Shown here in pieces: positions 8,616 to 17,103 of a stretch of DNA of 64,000 nucleotides. The translations under genes and the position numbers were made by a program. The stretch comes from an uncultured Akkermansia sp. (lineage in GTDB: Bacteria; Verrucomicrobiota; Verrucomicrobiia; Verrucomicrobiales; Akkermansiaceae), in contig CAJKMG010000001.1 of NCBI GenBank assembly GCA_905200945.1, positions 186,001 to 250,000 on the forward strand, read 5' to 3'. The notes beneath the pieces are model-generated. The model saw only the letters and a list, made by a program, of their open reading frames with translations. It was not told where the DNA came from and ran no database searches. The number at the start of each line of letters is the position of its first letter. Within the stretch, counting starts at the first letter, position 1.

Positions 8616-9383
8616 TCAACAAATCATTGACTTTCTATCATTTACATTTACCAACCCCATGACAAAAAAGACAATCTTCCATATCTTTCCAAGCTTTCCC
8701 TTCCAGGGTCTGGCAGGATACAGACACTCCGCGCCATCCAGACGCCTGTCTTTCTTCAAGGCAGGAGAAGGATTCACCAGAACTCTTCTCCCGCAGGAAA
8801 GCAGCATGGGCATATCCGCGGCACTGTCGCTGTAAGCAACGGCGTCTTCCAGAATACCATGCTCCGGAAGCACATTCCGCTCCCGCAAGCGCTCCACTTT
8901 CACCGTCCCCTTATTATTACCGTACGGCAGTTTCGGCATTGCCGGCATGCGTTTTTCCAAAAGCACATCCGTTCCCAAAACTCCATCAAAACCCAGCAGC
9001 TCACCCAGAGGCTTCACATAAAATGAAGGAGAGGCGGAAACCATGAAACACAGATATCCCTTCCTCCGGTAGCCTTCCAGCCGTTCTTTCAGCTCCGGAT
9101 AAATCCATTCCTGCGCCATCTTGGCGAACTGCCGTCCATATTCCCGTACCGTTTCAGCGGGGAGTCCCCACAAATACATGAGATAGGCTCGCTTCATCCG
9201 TTTTTCATCCCATATTTTCAAAACATGAAACGGAATACAGGCCAGGAAAAGAAAAATCAGCAAGCGCCTCCAGGGATGGAGCCTTACCACGAAACAGGAA
9301 AAGACATATTGCGTGTCCCAGGGCAGAAGCGTTCCGTCCATATCAAAAAGAGCCACGCCTCTTCCTTTCCAGTCGTCCGTCAT
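8616..9383 (-). CDS. HAD-IB family phosphatase (phosphoserine phosphatase-like)
   Basis: A 255-residue haloacid-dehalogenase superfamily hydrolase. Motif I is ALFDMDGTLLP with the nucleophilic Asp and the acid/base Asp two residues later. Motif II is MVSASPSFYVKPLG. Motif IV is AYSDSAADMPML with the metal-binding acidic residues. A hydrophobic stretch around residues 30-55 (VVRLHPWRRLLIFLFLACIP) is typical of the HAD-IB subclass, which acts on phosphoserine-like or lipid-linked phosphates; the substrate is not determined here. It lies alone between the ribosomal operon and the barrel genes. Confidence 0.85.
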   Translation of the reverse strand: MTDDWKGRGVALFDMDGTLLPWDTQYVFSCFVVRLHPWRRLLIFLFLACIPFHVLKIWDEKRMKRAYLMYLWGLPAETVREYGRQFAKMAQEWIYPELKERLEGYRRKGYLCFMVSASPSFYVKPLGELLGFDGVLGTDVLLEKRMPAMPKLPYGNNKGTVKVERLRERNVLPEHGILEDAVAYSDSAADMPMLLSCGRRVLVNPSPALKKDRRLDGAECLYPARPWKGKLGKIWKIVFFVMGLVNVNDRKSMIC

Positions 9384-9455
9384 GCTTTCATCCTATACTC
9401 GCCTTCCTCAACTCTCAACATCCAACTCTTCCATTCCCCTCCCTGAATGCCCAAA

Positions 9456-9483
9456 ACCCCGGCCGCCGAAAGGCAACCGGGGT
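9456..9483 (-). terminator. Terminator of rpsM-rpsK-rpsD operon
   Basis: ACCCCGG (9456-9462) pairs with CCGGGGT (9477-9483), with an inner GCC/GGC stem closing a GAAA-type loop. On the minus strand it is followed by TTTT. It lies about 30 bp after rpsD, indicating that rpoA and rplQ are not cotranscribed here. Confidence 0.75.
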
Positions 9484-9511
9484 CTTGAAGCAAATCCAGA
9501 AGGAAATAAGA

Positions 9512-10123
9512 TTAACGGGAGTAGAATTCCACGATGAGCTGCTCGTTGACGATGGGAGCAATCTCTTCCTTGGAAGGAATGCGGGCAATCTTGCCCGTGA
9601 GTTTGTCACGGTCACATTCCAGCCAGTCCGGAACCACAGTAGCCTGAGTCAGGTCAAGGGAACGGGTAACCAGCTGCTGGGAGGAAGCCTTGCCTCCAAC
9701 GGCAATGACATCGCCCGGACGGCAGGAGTAGGACGCAATGTTCGTCTTCTTGCCATTCACGGTGATGTGGCCGTGGGAAACGAGCTGACGGGCTCCGGCA
9801 CGGGTGTTGCTGAAACCGAGACGGTACACAACATTGTCCAGACGAAGCTCAAGAAGCTGAAGCAGAATATCGCCGGTAATGCCGCGGCGGCGGGCGGCTT
9901 CTGCATAATACTTGCGGAACTGGCCTTCAAGCACACCGTACTGGAAACGCAGCTTCTGTTTTTCAGCAAGCATCACGCCATAGTCGGATTTCTTCTTGCG
10001 GCCGGCGCGCATGCCATGCTGGCCGGGAGGGAAGGGGCGCTTTTCAAGAGCCTTGGTGGAACCGAAAAGGGCAACGCCAAAACGGCGGGACACTTTATCG
10101 CGGGGACCGGTATAACGAGCCAT
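9512..10123 (-). CDS. rpsD: 30S ribosomal protein S4
   Basis: A 203-residue primary 16S rRNA-binding protein of the small subunit. It begins MARYTGPRDKVSRRFGV and has the S4 RNA-binding domain RLDNVVYRLGFSNTRAGARQ followed by LVSHGHITVNGKKTNIASY. The length is normal. The N-terminus has no CxxC zinc motif, so it is the C-minus form. Last gene of a three-gene operon, where S4 is often the autoregulator. Confidence 0.98.
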   Translation of the reverse strand: MARYTGPRDKVSRRFGVALFGSTKALEKRPFPPGQHGMRAGRKKKSDYGVMLAEKQKLRFQYGVLEGQFRKYYAEAARRRGITGDILLQLLELRLDNVVYRLGFSNTRAGARQLVSHGHITVNGKKTNIASYSCRPGDVIAVGGKASSQQLVTRSLDLTQATVVPDWLECDRDKLTGKIARIPSKEEIAPIVNEQLIVEFYSR

Positions 10124-10156
10124 GATATATTAGATCTATAGGTAAAGGATTCTCAA

Positions 10157-10708
10157 TTAGACGCGGCGGGCCTTCGGAGGACGGCAGCCGTTGTGGGGAA
10201 TGGGAGTCACGTCCTTGATGGAAGTGATTTCAATACCGATCGTCTGCACGGCACGTACGGCGGATTCACGACCGGAACCTGGCCCCTTCACACGCACTTC
10301 CACTTCACGCAGGCCATGACCCATGGCCTGGCGGCAGGCGTCCTGGCACACCACCTGCCCGGCATAGGCCGTGCTCTTGCGGGAACCCTTAAAGCCCATC
10401 TTGCCGGCGGAGGACCAGCCGATGACATTGCCACGCAGGTCAGTCACAGTCACGACGGTGTTGTTGAACGTGGAGGAAACGTGAACCACGCCCGTGGAAA
10501 CGTTTTTGCTGCCCTTGGCCTTCAGGATTTTGGGCTTGTCGTCATCGCCGCCCAGACCGAGTTCCGCAAAAATATCCTTGCGGGGTTCAGGCTTCTTGAC
10601 TTCTTCAGGAGCGGAAACAGCGGCGGCCGGAGTCTCAGCGACAGGAGCGGAAGCTGCCGCTTCCACAGGCTGTTCGGCGGTTTCGTTGGTGATTTCTTCG
10701 CTAGCCAT
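10157..10708 (-). CDS. rpsK: 30S ribosomal protein S11 with long N-terminal extension
   Basis: The C-terminal part of about 120 residues is standard S11 (NVSTGVVHVSSTFNNTVVTV, then GHGLREVEVRVKGPGSGRES and the end PHNGCRPPKARRV), which lines the platform of the small subunit near the E and P sites. It is preceded by about 60 residues of low-complexity Ala/Glu/Pro sequence (ETAEQPVEAAASAPVAETPA) ending in a charged segment (IFAELGLGGDDDKPK). Usual bacterial S11 is about 129 residues; this one is 183. The frame is continuous from the ATG at 10708, and no better internal ATG fits the S11 start, so the extension appears real. Confidence 0.96.
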   Translation of the reverse strand: MASEEITNETAEQPVEAAASAPVAETPAAAVSAPEEVKKPEPRKDIFAELGLGGDDDKPKILKAKGSKNVSTGVVHVSSTFNNTVVTVTDLRGNVIGWSSAGKMGFKGSRKSTAYAGQVVCQDACRQAMGHGLREVEVRVKGPGSGRESAVRAVQTIGIEITSIKDVTPIPHNGCRPPKARRV

Positions 10709-10741
10709 AGTAAAGCTATATTAAAAATTCAGATTGGCGGG

Positions 10742-11119
10742 TTACTTCTTCTTGGCCTGCGCGCCAACGGTCTTCTTCTTGCCTTTACGGGTGCGGGCAT
10801 TCGTACGGGTACGCTGACCGCGTACCGGAAGGCCGCGACGATGACGCTGACCGCGATAGCAGTTGATGGAGGTCAGACGCTTGAGAATGGATTGCTTTTC
10901 ACGACGAAGGTCACCTTCAATCAAAATGCCGTCAGTGGTGATCACTTGAACAATCTTCGTGAGCTGTTCGTCGGTAAGCTGTCCCGTGCGGATGTCGGGA
11001 TTGATGCCTGCTTGTTCCAGGATTCTCTTAGAAGTCGAGCGACCAATTCCGTAAATATACGGAAGGGAAGCCTCGATGCGCTTCTCGTTGGGTATTTCTG
11101 TACCGAAAAGGCGTGCCAT
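10742..11119 (-). CDS. rpsM: 30S ribosomal protein S13
   Basis: A 125-residue head protein of the small subunit that contacts tRNA and forms bridges to the 50S. It begins MARLFGTEIPNEKRIEASLPYI as MARLFGTEIPNEKRIEASL in usual form, has the helix-two-turn-helix ARSTSKRILEQAGI-type segment, and ends in a basic tail RGLPVRGQRTRTNARTRKGK. First gene of the rpsM-rpsK-rpsD operon. Confidence 0.98.
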   Translation of the reverse strand: MARLFGTEIPNEKRIEASLPYIYGIGRSTSKRILEQAGINPDIRTGQLTDEQLTKIVQVITTDGILIEGDLRREKQSILKRLTSINCYRGQRHRRGLPVRGQRTRTNARTRKGKKKTVGAQAKKK

Positions 11120-11212
11120 AATGGATTGGATTTGCTAGCTGTTATTTTTCTCTGCCTCGCGCAGAGCTATTGCTTGGGGCAAGATGGATACCATAAATTG
11201 AGGTTTTGACAA
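11120..11212 (-). promoter_or_regulatory. Promoter and leader of rpsM operon
   Basis: On the minus strand TTGTCA (plus 11207-11212) and TATCCA (plus 11185-11190) are 16 bp apart. The roughly 60-nt leader contains a small hairpin, CTCTGC (11150-11155) with GCAGAG (11161-11166), which could serve ribosomal-protein autoregulation; that role is inferred. Confidence 0.5.
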
Positions 11213-11237
11213 GACCAAAACATCATTTTTTCTATTT

Positions 11238-12299
11238 TTAATCTCTTGCACCGCTTGAAGATGCATGCCGTCCGTAGCGGCGAAGGATGCGCTCCACCGC
11301 CCAGGAGGCATGCTCCTCCACCAGAGGGGACTCCCCGTAAAGCTCCTTCAGAAAATCAATGTCATCCGGAGTTCCCGCGTTCCCCATCACAATGCAGCCG
11401 TTGCGCAGCAGCCCTTCTCTCTTGAGCCTTTTCAACGGGGAATTCCGGAACAGGGCCGCAAAACCGCCGGCATCCAGGGAAAGAAGACCGCGCAGGGGAA
11501 TGGAAGCCAGCAGACGGGACATGCGGAACCGTTCGTCAGCCTCCGGCAGAGGCTTACCATTCCAGGGACAGACCGTCACGCAGGTATCGCACCCGTACAG
11601 GCGCGTCCCTATCCAAGGACGGATTTCTTCCGGAATAGTCCCCCGGTGTTCAATCGTCCAGTAGGAAAGGCAGCGTCCGGCATCAACCTGGCCATTTTCC
11701 ATAATCGCACCTGTCGGACACAGGGCCGCACAACGGCGGCAACTGCCGCACCCGTTTGAAACCGGAGCGTCCGGCTCCAGTTCCAGTGTAGTCAGCAGGG
11801 TGGCAATAAAAAAGCGGGAGCCTCCTTTCCTGCGCACGATCAGGCCGCTTCTCCCGCGCCACCCCAGGCCGCACGCCTCCGCATGATCCCGTTCCATAAC
11901 GGGGCCGGAATCCACATAACCCTTCTGCTCTCCTCCGTAAATGGAAAGCAACTCCTGCAAATCCGCCAGTTTTTCCTCCAGAATTCCGTGGTAATCCTTT
12001 CCATGGGCGTAAAGGCAAATGCTTCCCTCCCCCTCCGGCCGCATAACGGGGCTGTCGTAATCATAGGACAGGCAGATGACGGAACGGCATCCGGGAAGCA
12101 CTTCCGCGGGATCCGCGCGCCGCTCCGGGGAACGGGCCATCCATTCCATTCCGGCGTGCCATCCGCGCTCCAGCCATTGAAATAATTTCTCCGCATGCGG
12201 GCTTTTTCCCGCGCGAGCCACCCGGCAGCCGGAAAACCCAAGCTGCCGGGACACGGCGCACAAGGAATTTTTAATAACAACGGGATCCGGAGCCAGCAC
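11238..12299 (-). CDS. queG: Epoxyqueuosine reductase
   Basis: About 353 residues. QueG performs the last step of tRNA queuosine synthesis, reducing epoxyqueuosine with a cobalamin cofactor and two [4Fe-4S] clusters. The two cluster motifs are visible: CGSCRRCAALCPTGA and CDTCVTVCPWN. Upstream are the conserved ICLSYDYD and SGPVMERDHAEACGLGWRG segments. The C-terminus has a HEAT-like repeat (NAGTPDDIDFLKELYG). The frame stays open for another 200 codons upstream, but that part is antisense to the neighbouring gene. The GTG at 12299 gives the family N-terminus; an ATG at 12389 is possible. It diverges from the ELM1-like gene. Confidence 0.9.
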   Translation of the reverse strand: MLAPDPVVIKNSLCAVSRQLGFSGCRVARAGKSPHAEKLFQWLERGWHAGMEWMARSPERRADPAEVLPGCRSVICLSYDYDSPVMRPEGEGSICLYAHGKDYHGILEEKLADLQELLSIYGGEQKGYVDSGPVMERDHAEACGLGWRGRSGLIVRRKGGSRFFIATLLTTLELEPDAPVSNGCGSCRRCAALCPTGAIMENGQVDAGRCLSYWTIEHRGTIPEEIRPWIGTRLYGCDTCVTVCPWNGKPLPEADERFRMSRLLASIPLRGLLSLDAGGFAALFRNSPLKRLKREGLLRNGCIVMGNAGTPDDIDFLKELYGESPLVEEHASWAVERILRRYGRHASSSGARD

Positions 12300-12401
12300 G
12301 CTGGAATCATGAACAAGAATGCACCTTCCACCAAGAATTTTCTTCTTTCCGGAGGAAATTGGATTGCCTGCACCCCGCCGCCGCTTCATAATAACGCTTA
12401 T

Positions 12402-13325
12402 ATGAACATCCGGATTCTGAGCGATGGGAAACAGGGCCACCTCAACCAGTCCCTGGGGCTGGCGCAGGCCCTGATCTCCAAAGCGGGAGGAACCGTGGAA
12501 ACGGTGGATCTGCAGGGACTTTCCCTTCTGGGGAAAATCCGGAAGGTCGTCTCCGGCAGCGACTTTCCGCGGCCGGATCTGTTCATTTCCGCCGGACACG
12601 CAACGCATATCCCGCTCATCTGCGCACGGCACCATTTCAAAACACGGGCCGTCCTCTGCATGAAACCCACGCTTCCCTGCTCCTTTTTCGACCTCTGCCT
12701 TATTCCCCGCCATGACCTGGATTCCAGCCGCGATTATACCGATACGGGCATCTTCCCCACCCGGGGAGCCCTCCACCCCATGAGGCCAAACCCATCCGTT
12801 CCCAAGGATATCACCCTGATTCTCATCGGAGGGCCCAGCAAAGACTTTGACTGGGATGACGAAAGCATGCTCAATCAGCTCTCGTCCATCAGCATCCACA
12901 CCCCTGGGCACATTGTTTTGACCACCTCGCGCCGGACACCTGACGGCTTTGCGGAAAAAATCCGGACGGCCGTTCCGGAACTAACCGTCGTTCCCGTGGA
13001 GGAAACCCGGCCGGGGTGGGTAGCCCGGCATCTGGCGCACGCCTCCGCCGCCTGGGTCAGCCAGGACAGCGTCTCCATGGTCTATGAGGCTCTTGGCTCC
13101 GGCGCGCCTGTAGGCATCCTTTCCGTACCGCGCCGATATGGCAGCCGCAAATCCCGCATCCTGTCCGGCCTGGAAACACTGGAAAAGGAAGGCATGGTTA
13201 CTGGATACAGTGACTGGAAAAAACAGAACTTCCGCCTGACGGCTCCAGGTTCCCCCCTCCTGGAAGCGGACCGTGCAGCAGACTACATCCTCTCCAGATT
13301 TTTCCCCCAGCTCCGCGCCTTATGA
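12402..13325 (+). CDS. ELM1/GtrOC1-family protein
   Basis: A 307-residue protein beginning MNIRILSDGKQGHLNQSLGL, the hallmark start of the ELM1 (COG3660) family, with later FISAGHATHIPL, LILIGGPSKDF and the sugar-nucleotide-type C-terminal stretch WVSQDSVSMVYEALGSGAPV. The fold resembles GT-B glycosyltransferases. In bacteria the family is usually found with lipopolysaccharide core genes; the name comes from a plant mitochondrial protein. Its ATGA overlap with the next glycosyltransferase gene indicates cotranslation and a shared role in surface glycan assembly (inference). Confidence 0.8.
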   Translation: MNIRILSDGKQGHLNQSLGLAQALISKAGGTVETVDLQGLSLLGKIRKVVSGSDFPRPDLFISAGHATHIPLICARHHFKTRAVLCMKPTLPCSFFDLCLIPRHDLDSSRDYTDTGIFPTRGALHPMRPNPSVPKDITLILIGGPSKDFDWDDESMLNQLSSISIHTPGHIVLTTSRRTPDGFAEKIRTAVPELTVVPVEETRPGWVARHLAHASAAWVSQDSVSMVYEALGSGAPVGILSVPRRYGSRKSRILSGLETLEKEGMVTGYSDWKKQNFRLTAPGSPLLEADRAADYILSRFFPQLRAL

Positions 13326-14428
13326 AAATAGTGCATCTCGTCCCCTCCATGGAATCCGGAGGCGTGGAACAAGTCGTCATGGAACTGGGCAGCGGCCTTT
13401 CTTCCCGGGGCGTGGAAAATATCGTCGTTTCCGGAGGCGGACGCCTGGTGCCCCGTCTGGAAAAGGAAGGCTCCCGCCACATCCTGATGCCGATAGGCAG
13501 AAAAAGCATCTCCACTCTCTTCCGCATCGGGGCCCTTCGCGCCCTGCTTCAGGCCGTCAGGCCGGACATCCTGCATCTCCATTCCCGCGTTCCTGCGTGG
13601 GCAGGCTACCTGGCATGGAAAAAGCTCCCGCCTGAAGACCGTCCCGGCCTCGTCACCAGCGTTCACGGTTTCTACTCCGTCAACCGGTACTCCGCCATCA
13701 TGAGCCGGGGAGAGAGAGTGATCGCCGTCTCCAACTGCATCAGGGACTACATCCTTGACCATTATCCGTCCACCCCTCCGGACCATATCAGAATCATACC
13801 CAATGCCATTTCCCCGGACCAGTATCACCCTGCCTACTCCCCCTCCCGGGAATGGCTCACGGGCTGGTTCATGTCCTATCCCGAACTGAAGGGCAAATTC
13901 ACCCTGTGCCTGCCGGGCCGCATCACGCGCCTGAAAGGGCATCTGGATCTGGTTCCGGTCGTCAGGCAGCTTCTGGAACAGGGGATTCCGGCCCACGCCG
14001 TCATCGTAGGAGAAGCAAAAAAAGGAAAAGAAGAATACAAAAACGAAGTCCTGCGGGCAATAGAACGTTCCGGTGTTTCCCAGGCCTTCACCTGGACAGG
14101 CCATCGGCAGGATCTGCGGGACATTATTTCCACGTGTTCCGTCACCCTCTCCCTGACCAAAAGCCCGGAAGCCTTCGGCAAATCAACCCTGGAGGCTCTC
14201 GCTCTGGGCAAACCCGTTGCCGGATACGCTCACGGCGGAGTCAAGGAACAACTGGACGCCTTCCTTCCTGAAGGGAACGTCGCCGTAGGGGATACCGCCG
14301 CCATGGCAGACCTGCTGGCCCGCTGGCACGCACAGCCCCCCCCCCTGCCCCGCCAAATCCCTTCCCCTTACAAGATGCAGGATATGATTCAATCCCATCT
14401 GGATGTTTACCAGGAACTGATCCCTTGA
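13322..14428 (+). CDS. Glycosyltransferase family 4 protein
   Basis: A 368-residue GT-B glycosyltransferase. The N-terminal domain starts MKIVHLVPSMESGGVEQVVM, the typical GT4 acceptor-domain motif. The C-terminal donor domain includes LCLPGRITRLKGHLDLVPV and SLTKSPEAFGKSTLEALALG, the E-x7-E nucleotide-sugar motif region. Probably adds a sugar to lipopolysaccharide or another surface glycan; donor and acceptor unknown. The start overlaps the end of the ELM1-like gene by 4 bp, and dprA follows after 4 bp. Confidence 0.9.
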   Translation: MKIVHLVPSMESGGVEQVVMELGSGLSSRGVENIVVSGGGRLVPRLEKEGSRHILMPIGRKSISTLFRIGALRALLQAVRPDILHLHSRVPAWAGYLAWKKLPPEDRPGLVTSVHGFYSVNRYSAIMSRGERVIAVSNCIRDYILDHYPSTPPDHIRIIPNAISPDQYHPAYSPSREWLTGWFMSYPELKGKFTLCLPGRITRLKGHLDLVPVVRQLLEQGIPAHAVIVGEAKKGKEEYKNEVLRAIERSGVSQAFTWTGHRQDLRDIISTCSVTLSLTKSPEAFGKSTLEALALGKPVAGYAHGGVKEQLDAFLPEGNVAVGDTAAMADLLARWHAQPPPLPRQIPSPYKMQDMIQSHLDVYQELIP

Positions 14429-14432
14429 ATTC

Positions 14433-15560
14433 ATGACTCCCCGGGAAGCTGCCATAGCCCTGAACCTGATACCGGGCCTGGGCCCTGTCAGAATCATGCG
14501 CCTTCTGCAGGTATTCGCCACTCCGGAACTGATTCTGGAATCCCCTGCCTCCCTGTTGATGGAGATTCCAGGCATCGGGGCGCAACTGGCCCGCCATATT
14601 TCCTCCTGGCGGAGCACTGTCAACCCGTACAGGGAACTGGAACTGGCGGAGAACGCGGGGGCCTCAGTCACCACGGTTTTTGACAGCACCTACCCATCCT
14701 CCCTGCGTGATCTGCCGGCCCCGCCCATTGTCCTCTATTCCTGGGGAAACTGGACTGAAACGGATGCCGAACGCTCCATTGCCGTCGTCGGCTCACGAAT
14801 GGCCACCCATTACGGCAGGCTTTGCGCCAGAAACGTCTCCCATGACCTGGCGGCAGCCGGAGTAACCGTCATTTCCGGACTGGCGCGCGGCGTAGACACG
14901 GAAGCCCATACCGGGGCCATGGACGCGGAGGGGCGCACCATCGCCATTATCGGAGCAGGACTCAACAAACTGTATCCCCGGGAAAACAGAAATCTGGCGC
15001 AGCGCATTGCGGACGGACATGGAGCGGTAGTTTCCGAGTTCCCGATGAACTTGCCTCCCTCCCGCACCACTTTTCCCATGCGCAACCGCATCGTGAGTGG
15101 CTGGAGCCGCGCTACGCTGGTGGTGGAGGCATCCGGACGCAGCGGAGCTTTGATCACAGCACGGACGGCTGCCGAACAGGGCCGGGACGTTTTCTGCATT
15201 CCCGGGCCGGTTGACCGTCATTCTTCTGACGGATGCCATGCCCTCATTCGGGACGGAGCCATCCTGGCTACCGGAGCCTCCGATATTCTGCAGGACATGA
15301 ACTGGGCCGTTCCGGAACAGGGGCTGCCTCTCTTCTCTCCATTCTCCCCTTCCGGAGCTTCAACCCCACCGCCTTCCACGTTGGAAGAGAAGGAAATTCT
15401 CCACGCCATCAGACTGGGGTTCAATACTATTGACCCCCTCTGCACTTCTCTGGGAAAAGCGGCGCACGCCATTACCCCTCTTTTGGCCAAAATGCAAATT
15501 GCAGGGCAGATCACTCCGGACGCCGGAGGGTATTTTTCCATGAACAGCAGGGGACTTTAG
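14433..15560 (+). CDS. dprA: DNA-processing protein DprA
   Basis: A 375-residue protein that loads RecA onto incoming single-stranded DNA during natural transformation. N-terminal helix-hairpin-helix/SAM-like region (ALNLIPGLGPVRIMRLLQ), then the Rossmann-like core with IAVVGSRMATHYG, VTVISGLARGVDTEAHTGA and FPMRNRIVSG, and a C-terminal winged-helix-like DML1 region near residues 310-375. No late-competence neighbours are visible, but cinA lies 11 kb away. Confidence 0.95.
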   Translation: MTPREAAIALNLIPGLGPVRIMRLLQVFATPELILESPASLLMEIPGIGAQLARHISSWRSTVNPYRELELAENAGASVTTVFDSTYPSSLRDLPAPPIVLYSWGNWTETDAERSIAVVGSRMATHYGRLCARNVSHDLAAAGVTVISGLARGVDTEAHTGAMDAEGRTIAIIGAGLNKLYPRENRNLAQRIADGHGAVVSEFPMNLPPSRTTFPMRNRIVSGWSRATLVVEASGRSGALITARTAAEQGRDVFCIPGPVDRHSSDGCHALIRDGAILATGASDILQDMNWAVPEQGLPLFSPFSPSGASTPPPSTLEEKEILHAIRLGFNTIDPLCTSLGKAAHAITPLLAKMQIAGQITPDAGGYFSMNSRGL

Positions 15561-16121
15561 CCAGATTCTTCTTCTCCGCCGGAAAAAAAGCCGCTTCCAT
15601 GGCTCATCCCTGACCGTGGAGCCGGAACGCTCCTTCAGTCATCCCCCGCATAAAACCTTCTCATCCGGATGCTGAACAAACATCTTAAAAACAGCCGTCA
15701 AATTTTTCCTCTCAATAATCATGATTCCAGAAATTAAATACATCGGCAAGACATCCCCGGCATTTTAAATGCCTGCGGCAAAATTTACATGTCTGCAAAA
15801 ACAGAATATGTTCGGGAAAAATCGCTAATATACTTGCCGAACGCAAGCAGGGGCGCACACGGAAACACTTCTTGAAAGAACTGTTGACGAACATATTTTG
15901 AACGCATTTTTCCTGCGTGGAGTCTCATCTTTCACAAGATCTGTCCGACGGATGGGAAAAGTAATTCAAAATCCGTTCAGGGTGGTTTTTGGTTCCATAG
16001 GTAGTTAATAGAGAAAAAAAGGCCGCGGATCAAACAATCCGCGGCCTTTTTTCCGTCCGGCTCTCTTTCAAATGCGGAGTTTGGGCTTGATGAATGAAAC
16101 TTCTTACTGTAGCAACAAGAC
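15561..16121. other. 561-bp intergenic region with possible small RNA
   Basis: No convincing protein gene. The region is AT-rich. It contains a TTGACG (15884-15889) that could be a -35 box, though no good -10 stands 17 bp away, and ends with a very strong intrinsic terminator at 16021-16052. A terminator this far after dprA without an intervening reading frame suggests either a long 3' UTR or a small non-coding RNA of roughly 100-150 nt ending at 16052. I could not match it to a known RNA class. Confidence 0.3.
16014..16052 (+). terminator. Strong intrinsic terminator, possibly bidirectional
   Basis: GGCCGCGGAT (16021-16030) pairs perfectly with ATCCGCGGCC (16037-16046) around CAAACA, flanked by an A run on the left and a T run on the right. 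Confidence 0.9.
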
Positions 16122-17045
16122 ATGCGTTTATTCGCCATCCTTGCAGGATTCTCCCTTTGCCTGAGCTCCACAAGCTGCCAATCATTCGGGGATTCAAATG
16201 ATTACATCCCTCTCGCAACGCCCGTCCCCCCCCAGCTCTCCCAGCCGGTAGCCAATGCCCTCCCCCGCCCAGCAAATTTCCCTACACGTCCTGTAGCCAT
16301 TCCCTCAAGCGCCCCGCGCACGCCCCGTTGCGCCAGCGCCTGCGTTATGGACGCTCTTACCGGTAAAGTGCTCTTTTCCCATAACGGCCTCCAGCGCCGC
16401 CAGGTAGCCAGCACGCAGAAACTCGTGACGGCCATGGTCGTGCTGGACCACGGCAGCCTGGATAGAAAAGTGGTTATCCAGCCTTCCGATACCAAAGCGG
16501 ACCCCACCAAACTGGGCTTCCGGGCTGGGGAAATCTATTCACGCCGCGAACTGCTCAATGCCATGATGATCCGCAGTTTCAACGACGTAGCCCTGGCGCT
16601 GGCCCGAGACACGGCGGGATCCGTTCCCCGTTTTGCCCAGTTGATGAATGCCAAGGCCCGGCAGATGGGCATGTACAACTCACGTTTCGCCAACCCCAAC
16701 GGCCTCCCGGCAGACCAATACTCTACCGCTATTGACATGGCCCGCTGCGCCTATTACGTGTACCGCAGCCCGGAACTGCGCAATATTATCTGCAAACGCC
16801 AGTATGCCTTTACCCGGGCCAACGGCAGGACGCTCCTGCTGAGAAATACCAACAAGCTTCTCAACCAGCACCCCTGGGTTACCGGAATGAAAACCGGATA
16901 CACCAACGCCGCCGGACGCTGCCTTGTGTCCTCCGCCGGCTTCAACGGCCGCCATGTCATCGTCGTCGTCCTCGGCTGCCATCCGTCCCGCATCTGGGCG
17001 GAATCGGAAAATCTGATCAAATGGGCTCTGGGAGCCGCGGCGTAA
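16122..17045 (+). CDS. D-alanyl-D-alanine carboxypeptidase lipoprotein (peptidase S11)
   Basis: A 307-residue penicillin-binding protein of the DacA type that trims the terminal D-Ala from peptidoglycan stem peptides. A lipobox (LSSTSC, Cys19) follows a short signal sequence, so it should be lipid-anchored, unlike DacA proteins held by a C-terminal amphipathic helix. The three active-site motifs are present: STQK (Ser-x-x-Lys), SFN (Ser-x-Asn) and KTGYT (Lys-Thr-Gly). A Pro-rich linker follows the lipid anchor. The C-terminal PBP5 beta-domain is absent, making it shorter than typical. Confidence 0.9.
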   Translation: MRLFAILAGFSLCLSSTSCQSFGDSNDYIPLATPVPPQLSQPVANALPRPANFPTRPVAIPSSAPRTPRCASACVMDALTGKVLFSHNGLQRRQVASTQKLVTAMVVLDHGSLDRKVVIQPSDTKADPTKLGFRAGEIYSRRELLNAMMIRSFNDVALALARDTAGSVPRFAQLMNAKARQMGMYNSRFANPNGLPADQYSTAIDMARCAYYVYRSPELRNIICKRQYAFTRANGRTLLLRNTNKLLNQHPWVTGMKTGYTNAAGRCLVSSAGFNGRHVIVVVLGCHPSRIWAESENLIKWALGAAA

Positions 17046-17066
17046 ATACCCGGAGGCAATTGGTAT

Positions 17067-17095
17067 TTGACTTTCACGGCGTGACCCGCTATCAG
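17067..17095 (+). promoter_or_regulatory. Promoter of ychF, likely leaderless transcript
   Basis: TTGACT (17067-17072) and TATCAG (17090-17095) with exactly 17 bp between them. The ATG at 17104 is only 8 bp beyond the -10, so the transcript would begin at or within a few bases of the start codon. Confidence 0.6.
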
Positions 17096-17103
17096 TCCTG
17101 CCT

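Noticed and set aside
15712..15894. Sixty-codon open frame on the minus strand
   Set aside because: No ribosome-binding site, no homologous feature, and rich in rare residues; more likely chance.
16021..16046. CGGAT-ATCCG palindrome resembling the inverton repeat
   Set aside because: The spacing is six bases, there is no inverted partner nearby, and flanking A and T runs make it a terminator.
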